DNA from: Trichuris trichiura
Lineage: Eukaryota; Nematoda; Enoplea; Trichinellida; Trichuridae
Assembly (NCBI GenBank): GCA_037903355.1
Contig: JBAJFE010000026.1
Location: 2,418,001 to 2,482,000 of the forward strand
Reading direction: 5' to 3'
Length of the DNA stretch: 64,000 bases
A program made the translations under genes and the position numbers. The notes below the pieces were generated by a model. The model did not search any database. It was not told the DNA's origin and saw only the letters and a list, made by a program, of their open reading frames with translations. Within the stretch, counting starts at the first letter, position 1; the number at the start of each line of letters is the position of its first letter. This document shows positions 58,728 to 64,000 of this stretch, one piece after another.

Positions 58728-59706
58728 ATGTAAGGCAGTGATTCCCAACGGGGATCCCAGGGGCCCCTTGGGAGCCCTGGAAAACTTGAAGGGGGTCCTG
58801 GGAAGGACTGGGGATTTAGGGGGTCTCTGGGAGCTTAGGGGGGGGCTCAGAGGGTCCCTGGTAGTCAGTGCCGCAGAACGAGAGCGATCCTGCCGTTCAG
58901 GATAGTGAGGCGAGGCAACCTGAGATTATTCCTGACGACTATCAAGCCAGACGTGGATAAATTAGTAGCACTACACCATACCCAGTCGTCGCAGAGAGAT
59001 ATGATCGAGCGACTGTCGTCTTGCTCCAAGGAAATACTGAACTTAGATTCAGTGTTGCGCAGCCCTAAAAGCAGCATCGCAGCCTGACTTACATATTGCG
59101 CTACCATTGCTAACAGCCCAAAAAATTGAGGAAGAGGAAATCCAGTGCGACGCTTGTACTCTGAAGGCTCCCTGATCTGCAATTAGCCGGCTTAAGTCCA
59201 GCAATACGAAAAGAACGCCTTCAGTGCCAACTAAAGAATTAAAGGCGTTAACGGCTTCGAATATCGTTAAGAAGCTTTCACCGTATATGGCAGCCGGCTT
59301 CCTTACTAGCCATTTCGCTCTAGTGTAGAAAAAAAATTCAGCGTTGGCTTCGCATCGCCAGGTTTTCCAGCCATTGATCGCACACTCATCTTTCACAGCG
59401 CAAAAGATGGAGTCCTACTTGCGTCTGACAAGATCCGTAGGTTAATAAGGTTTTTAATGACGACCCGGCTTAACTGTTTTTTCTTTGACATACACGGTAG
59501 GCAGCGAAGTCAATTCTACATTCTGCAGCCTGTTTCAAGTGTTGAACTACTTGTACAAATTCACAACAACGTAACCACAGTAGGCGCACCTGAGGATAAC
59601 AGAAGCAGCAGAATTACGTTGGGGAGAATGACGTGGGGCCCCGGCAAGTTGAAGGTCGCGAAAGGGGGCCCTGGCTCTAAAAAGGTTGGGAAACACTGAT
59701 GTAAGG
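58728..59706. mobile_element. hAT-family DNA transposon, non-autonomous
   Basis: The element spans 58736-59698 and is flanked by perfect 8-bp target duplications ATGTAAGG at 58728-58735 and 59699-59706. The terminal repeats are CAGTGATTCCCAAC and the complement of GTTGGGAAACACTG, the classic hAT end. A G-rich subterminal block (58745-58860) follows the left end. Internal frames show no intact dimerisation domain or catalytic motifs, so it looks non-autonomous or decayed. Confidence 0.88.
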
Positions 59707-60850
59707 TGTATTCCAGAGGTAACACGCGTTACGCGCAACTGTTGGACAGGTTCACTGTCACGGCCGGTTAACACTTTCAGTCGCTAAGGGACGTACCACC
59801 GATAGATGAGCAGCAACCTTCGCAAGTGTTTCGTGAACTGTGTCGGAAGGCGTAGCCGTTGACTGGTTCAAGCAATCCGTTTTGCCAGTTGTTCGTTCAG
59901 CGCCCAACGTCCAGTTAACCCCAAAAACAAGCGGGCAGTAAAGACCAGCATTTCCCTATCTCAAAGTCGCCATAGAATCTTTCATAGCTCTGAGCACGCC
60001 ATAACCACGTATCTGATTAGCCAATTGTTAGTGTGCTGATTGGTCGACAGTCCTCTGAGCAGCGAGAAAAGGCGGAGCGGCAAGAGAAGTCGCTGGCCGA
60101 GGTGCAGCTGTTCAATCCTGCGGCCAAGGAGGCCAATATCGCTTGGCCTGATCCCCACCACCGCCCTTTGGGAAATCGTAATTCTATGGGCTCCTGAAAA
60201 CACAGTTTGCAGCTATTCAAAATGCGCGTTCTCCACATTAGGAGTAAATGCAAGAAGTGGAATAGAAAATTTCACGGGCATAACTTTTCGAACTTTCCTT
60301 TCCGAATGAAGCAGCAGAATGTTCAAATTGCCGTTCGCTGGTGGGGAAATTTTTAATTCCGATTACTTCAGGAACAAACGGTGGAGAAGATTCAGCTTTT
60401 ACTACCCAACAGTTATAAAAAGCGCACCAGCATGTTCTTTTAAAAAACCAGGCCAAATGCAAAGCATAAAAATTGCTTACGATGACTACTATAATTTACA
60501 CGCCAAATGCGTTGTCATTTATTAGCGTGAAAAAAACTGTTTTGTTGCTGCGAAACAAGCTGCTGGAACAGCTTGAGAAGACGTAGATCTTTAGGGAGCA
60601 TTCCATTATATGCACCGAGAATGACTACTGCGTGCACTGAATCTGTTCGTCAGTAGCTTCATATTCTCTTGTCGTTTTTCTTGTTTGGGCAGGAATTTTT
60701 GTAGTTATCTCCGTCCTGGTTCACCATCTTCAACCGCACTTTGACAATTATCGATCATAAGTTTCTCTATTACGGACTTAATTTGGTTTTGCTTCAACTT
60801 GGAGCACTTCAGGAAGACTGAAATCAACTTCTTTCAAAATAGAAAACAAA

Positions 60851-61063
60851 TGCCCTACCAACGGGTAGATGAGCAGTTATTAAGAAAAAATTCAGAACAA
60901 TCTTATGCTTTCGGAGCTTTCGAGACCAACCTTGTCCCGTCGTCAGCGGTGATGGTAATGCCCATTACCATCATCGCTGACGACGGGACAAGGTTAGTAC
61001 TGAAAGTATGAGATCGTTCTGATTGTTTCCTTAATAACTGCTCATCCACCCGTTGGTAGGGCA
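60851..61063. repeat. Hairpin repeat, about 106-bp arms
   Basis: The ends read TGCCCTACCAACGGGTAGAT on the left and the near complement on the right, with almost no loop (centre near 60957). The core is GGAGCTTTCGAGACC...TGTCCCGTCGTCAGCG. A few mismatches lie between the arms. Confidence 0.88.
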
Positions 61064-62303
61064 CTTGCTTCACTTGTTTCAGAAACCAACAACGGGAAAA
61101 ACAGAAAAGCGTAAGAAAAATTCCATTATCAAAACACTCAGACCCGTTAAGAAGCATCCAGTGTTCACGGTCATATATAAAACAGTGAATAAGTATGTAT
61201 TCATCGGATCTAGCGAGCGGTGTTTTTGCTCCACCATGCAGCCGGTACGTCAGAAAAAGATGTGTAGTATTCGCTTATATGCGCCAGCGTGGTTGCACCA
61301 TGCATCAACATGAAATCACTGAGTAACTTTGAGTGCACTTTGCGGATGACTGTCCTGTTCAAACGAGTGGAGAAATTTTGAGTATAAATTGTCTAATCAG
61401 GGCTAAACCGAACATCTCCGTGTGTAGACGTATATGTGCGTACGCTTGCGTGTACCTAATGTGATAATGCACTCGCACTTGGAAACAAGGTGCAAGTACT
61501 TTAATGTTACAAATTAGTGTAATACTTTTTCCACGCGTGCATAACATCTGATATGCACATATGGACGAACAACCTTTGCAGCTCTAAACGCTTATTTCTG
61601 AACGGAGTTCTTGGGACTCGCAGTGTTCTGTCGTCAGCGTGGAGAGTAATTTTTTCTAACCGCAAAAGCAGCTGCCTGTAACATCGTTCTATGCTGATTA
61701 TAGGGCACAGTCGGTACTGAAAGCTCTGTCTAAAGATAGATGTTCACTACTTCTTCATACGTATATGCTCGTTAAAACGCTTGCAAAACTCACGCTTAAA
61801 TCTTCATGGCAGCGCAAGTTCCGACTCATCGGAAATTTTTTTATGCCATGCTGCCGTTTCTTATTAAAGTGCGGTACGCAGATTAACCCAAGCCGTCGCA
61901 GAAGTGAGCAAATATCAGTTCTCACTCAAAGCAGATTCGGTACTAAGCATAGCTTAGGAGCGAGCCAGTTAATACGACATTTTATTCATTCCTTTTTAAA
62001 AACTCCAATAATGAGAGAGATGATACAGTATTTAAGCTTTAATTTCTTAGTTTCTTAGTTCCACCTTTTAACTTTCGGTGCATCTGGACGATGAAAGATG
62101 GTGCAAAATGTAATGTTATAAGGAACATAGCTGGATTAAAGTACAGGTGGAAGAGTCGAAATTTTGACATCCAGAGAAAGCGAGTATTCAATTTCTAATC
62201 AAATGAAACGATGCAGGTTAAAGTGATGCTTTTTCTAGTAATTCCATCTATTTCTCGAGCATGCCACCCTTATTTATTTGCAAACTGTAGGTCTTTTAGT
62301 CCT

Positions 62304-62554
62304 AATAAGGGTTTCATAATGCAAAAGTTTTATTACGGAATTATTCCCGTTTAATGTGTTAAATAACTCCGGAGCTTTTGGGTCGACCGAGACCCGTCTT
62401 CAGCGGTGACAACCGCTAAGACGGGTCTCGGTCGACCCGAAAGCTCCGGAGTTATTTAACACATTAAACGGGAATAATTCCGTAATAAAACTTTTGCATT
62501 ATGAAAACATACGCTCCCGTACCAAGAAACCACATTTTCAAGAATAAGGGTTTC
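62304..62554. repeat. Hairpin repeat with 12-bp flanking direct repeats
   Basis: The hairpin arms, about 62312-62407 and 62412-62506, are nearly perfect and meet at a 4-bp loop. The core is GGAGCTTTTGGGTCGACC...AGACCCGTCTTCAGCGG. AATAAGGGTTTC occurs at 62304-62315 and 62543-62554, enclosing the hairpin and a 36-bp tail that resembles the tail at 55999-56040. Confidence 0.9.
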
Positions 62555-62776
62555 TTTCTATTATGACTACTGTTACGCAAACCATAAGCTCAATGCTTGT
62601 GGCAGAAAGAATATCAGCAAGATAGGAAGGCGAACAATTTGCAGACCTATTGGTACACGCAACGCAGGTTCATTATGTCTTTTAACGTTTTTTATTTACG
62701 CGTTATTCATTTTGCTGTTCTAAATGATTTACGGATAAGCTGAACCTCAGGGAACAACATCGAGCAGCGGTTTTAA

Positions 62777-63420
62777 TCAGTCTCTTATTCTTCGTCGGAG
62801 TTTTCCACGCCGGTTGTATTTTCGTAGCAGAATGGCGTCACAGTCTTTTGGTTGGTAGGTGGATAGTGGAGTTCCGCCGTTAGAGTTGGGCAAAATGTTG
62901 TGGTTTCCCGCTACCGTTTTCACTGCCTTCGTATCGTAATAATCACTGTAATCGTTAGACGTTCTGCTTTTTTGTTTGTTCTCATTAGCGTCAAAATCAG
63001 GATAGCTGGTAGTGGTCATTGTTGCTTTTTGAGCTTTGTTTATAGTGTGTGCAGCGACTGGCTGGTTTCTGGTACCTTTTGGTCTAGTTGCCGCTGTGTC
63101 CACTATTTGCAAAAGGCTACGAAACAGATCGCACTGCAAACGTGGTGCACCAGAGCTTTGGCAACCGTTTTCTAACAGTTCAGGATTAGTGGCAAATAAA
63201 TGCCGCAATTCAGGGTCGAACATAATTTTAGAACCAAGCTTTAAGTTTGCAATTTGTGGACTATTTTTAATGTTGTCCGTGACACATTGCCAATACTCGC
63301 ATTCAATTGGATCACTCTGGCATGCACTCTGTGACCAGAGCCCTGCTGGACCTCCACTGGGCGTCAGTTTAGTCATCACTTGTCCAACAAGTCCACCAAT
63401 GTGTTCCACTATATCACCGC
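62777..63420 (-). CDS. Unidentified Cys-containing protein, 3' exon (5' end not found)
   Basis: The last coding exon begins after a good acceptor (gatcacttgcag) at 63420 and ends in TAA, adding about 213 residues. It starts GDIVEHIGGLVGQVMTKLTP, then has a Cys cluster (SACQSDPIECEYWQCVTDNI) with two more Cys near NGCQSSG and LQCDLF, then a low-complexity polar region and a basic tail (LLRKYNRRGKLRRRIRD). The spacing of Cys suggests a secreted or lumenal domain. I found no signal-peptide exon before the window ends, so the 5' part is unresolved or outside. No family name offered. Confidence 0.6.
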
Positions 63421-64000
63421 CTGCAAGTGATCATTAATAAGGTAAGATACAACCTAACAATTTACAGTTCCAAAAAATATCATTAACACATGGTTATAAT
63501 TCTTTTTTCCGAGCTATTTATAACTTTTCGCTGTCGCGGTTGCAAGAAACGAACAATTCGCCTCTCTTCTGTACATCAAGTGTTCTTTATGCTCCAGAAA
63601 TGTTGTTAATAACATAGTGTATTATTATCTTGTTATCCGTGGCAACGGCAACCGTTCCGATGGTAGAACAAAAATCGTTAATGTCAAGCGGATTCAGGAT
63701 TGCTCATGTCTCGTCTTTACCGGAGACATGCAGAAGTGTAACGGTCGTTATCTCTTCTTCAGTGACATGAGCCGTCGCGAAAGCTTTGCTCGGCGCCGTC
63801 GTTTAATCAACAGAATAAAGAACTGTCTTTTACTCAGCAAAATATGAAACATGAGTATGAACAATATGGATACGCCATAGTCACGGCTTTTCCCGTTTTG
63901 CTGAGGGCGTCTGTAATTAAGCCAGTTTAATTACCGACATCCTCGAATGTTCTGCAATATTAATATGTCTGTGATGTCGAAGGATTATAAACCAAACGTT
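63421..64000. other. Right end of window, unresolved
   Basis: 580 bp upstream of the last minus-strand exon. It should contain an intron and perhaps a first exon of that gene. A short frame at 63617-63847 is Arg-rich but has no signature. Confidence 0.4.

Larger units (their letters stand above)
54821..62776. other. Repeat-rich intergenic region
   Basis: About 8 kb with four hairpin repeats and one hAT element, listed separately, and one weak gene candidate near 56331-56826. The rest (for example 54821-55800, 56830-57760, 58000-58727, 59710-60850 and 61070-62300) shows only short frames without signatures. A degraded core-motif copy (GGAGTTCTTGGGACTC...CTGTCGTCAGCG) lies near 61600. Confidence 0.5.

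Noticed and set aside
58865..59396. Minus-strand frames inside the hAT element as a transposase
   Set aside because: No catalytic or dimerisation motif seen; too short and overlapping in different frames.

Overview
The window is nuclear DNA from an animal, most likely a nematode. Genes are split by short introns (mostly 45-65 bp), lie on both strands, and are separated by AT-rich spacers full of hairpin repeats. A DUF273-type glycosyltransferase, from a family described mainly in nematodes, supports this. A methyl-CpG-binding-domain protein that keeps its base-contact residues hints at a lineage that retains 5-methylcytosine, such as clade I (Dorylaimia: Trichinella, Trichuris and relatives). 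The clade is an inference, and no species is claimed.

Layout. 1-2741 (+): 3' part of a Discs-large MAGUK gene. 4322-4816 (+): mitochondrial ribosomal protein L23. 7695-9760 (+): Pax3/7-like gene with a PAI half paired domain, octapeptide and S50 homeodomain. 9985-10741 (-): small secreted protein. 13922-16996 (+): Rab GDP-dissociation inhibitor. 17509-18939 (-): signal peptide peptidase. 20153-26198 (+): endoplasmin (GRP94), with an ER-stress element upstream and a long inverted repeat in intron 1. 26522-27778 (-): inositol monophosphatase. 27779-37072: a repeat-rich stretch with a decayed mariner transposon and a SINE-like insertion but no gene I can name. 37073-37804 (+): MBD protein. 40816-51864 (-): proteasome activator PA200/Blm10. 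53615-54820 (-): DUF273 glycosyltransferase. 54821-62776: hairpin repeats and a hAT transposon. 62777-63420 (-): 3' exon of a Cys-containing protein.

I rebuilt the splicing of most genes by requiring GT-AG or GC-AG ends, continuous phase and family conservation. GDI (443 aa), inositol monophosphatase (276 aa), GRP94 (818 aa), the MBD protein (195 aa) and the Pax protein (270 aa) close cleanly. PA200 was traced with consistent phase for eight 5' exons; later exons were recognised from conserved blocks only.

The genes mostly have unrelated housekeeping or developmental roles. The exception is the head-to-head pair of ER genes, signal peptide peptidase and GRP94, with an ERSE in the shared spacer. 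The most unusual structure is a set of hairpin repeats that share a core of the type AGCTTTCGGG...CCCGTCTTCAGCG. Some copies are flanked by direct repeats of 10-15 bp. A separate near-perfect inverted repeat has 333-bp arms.
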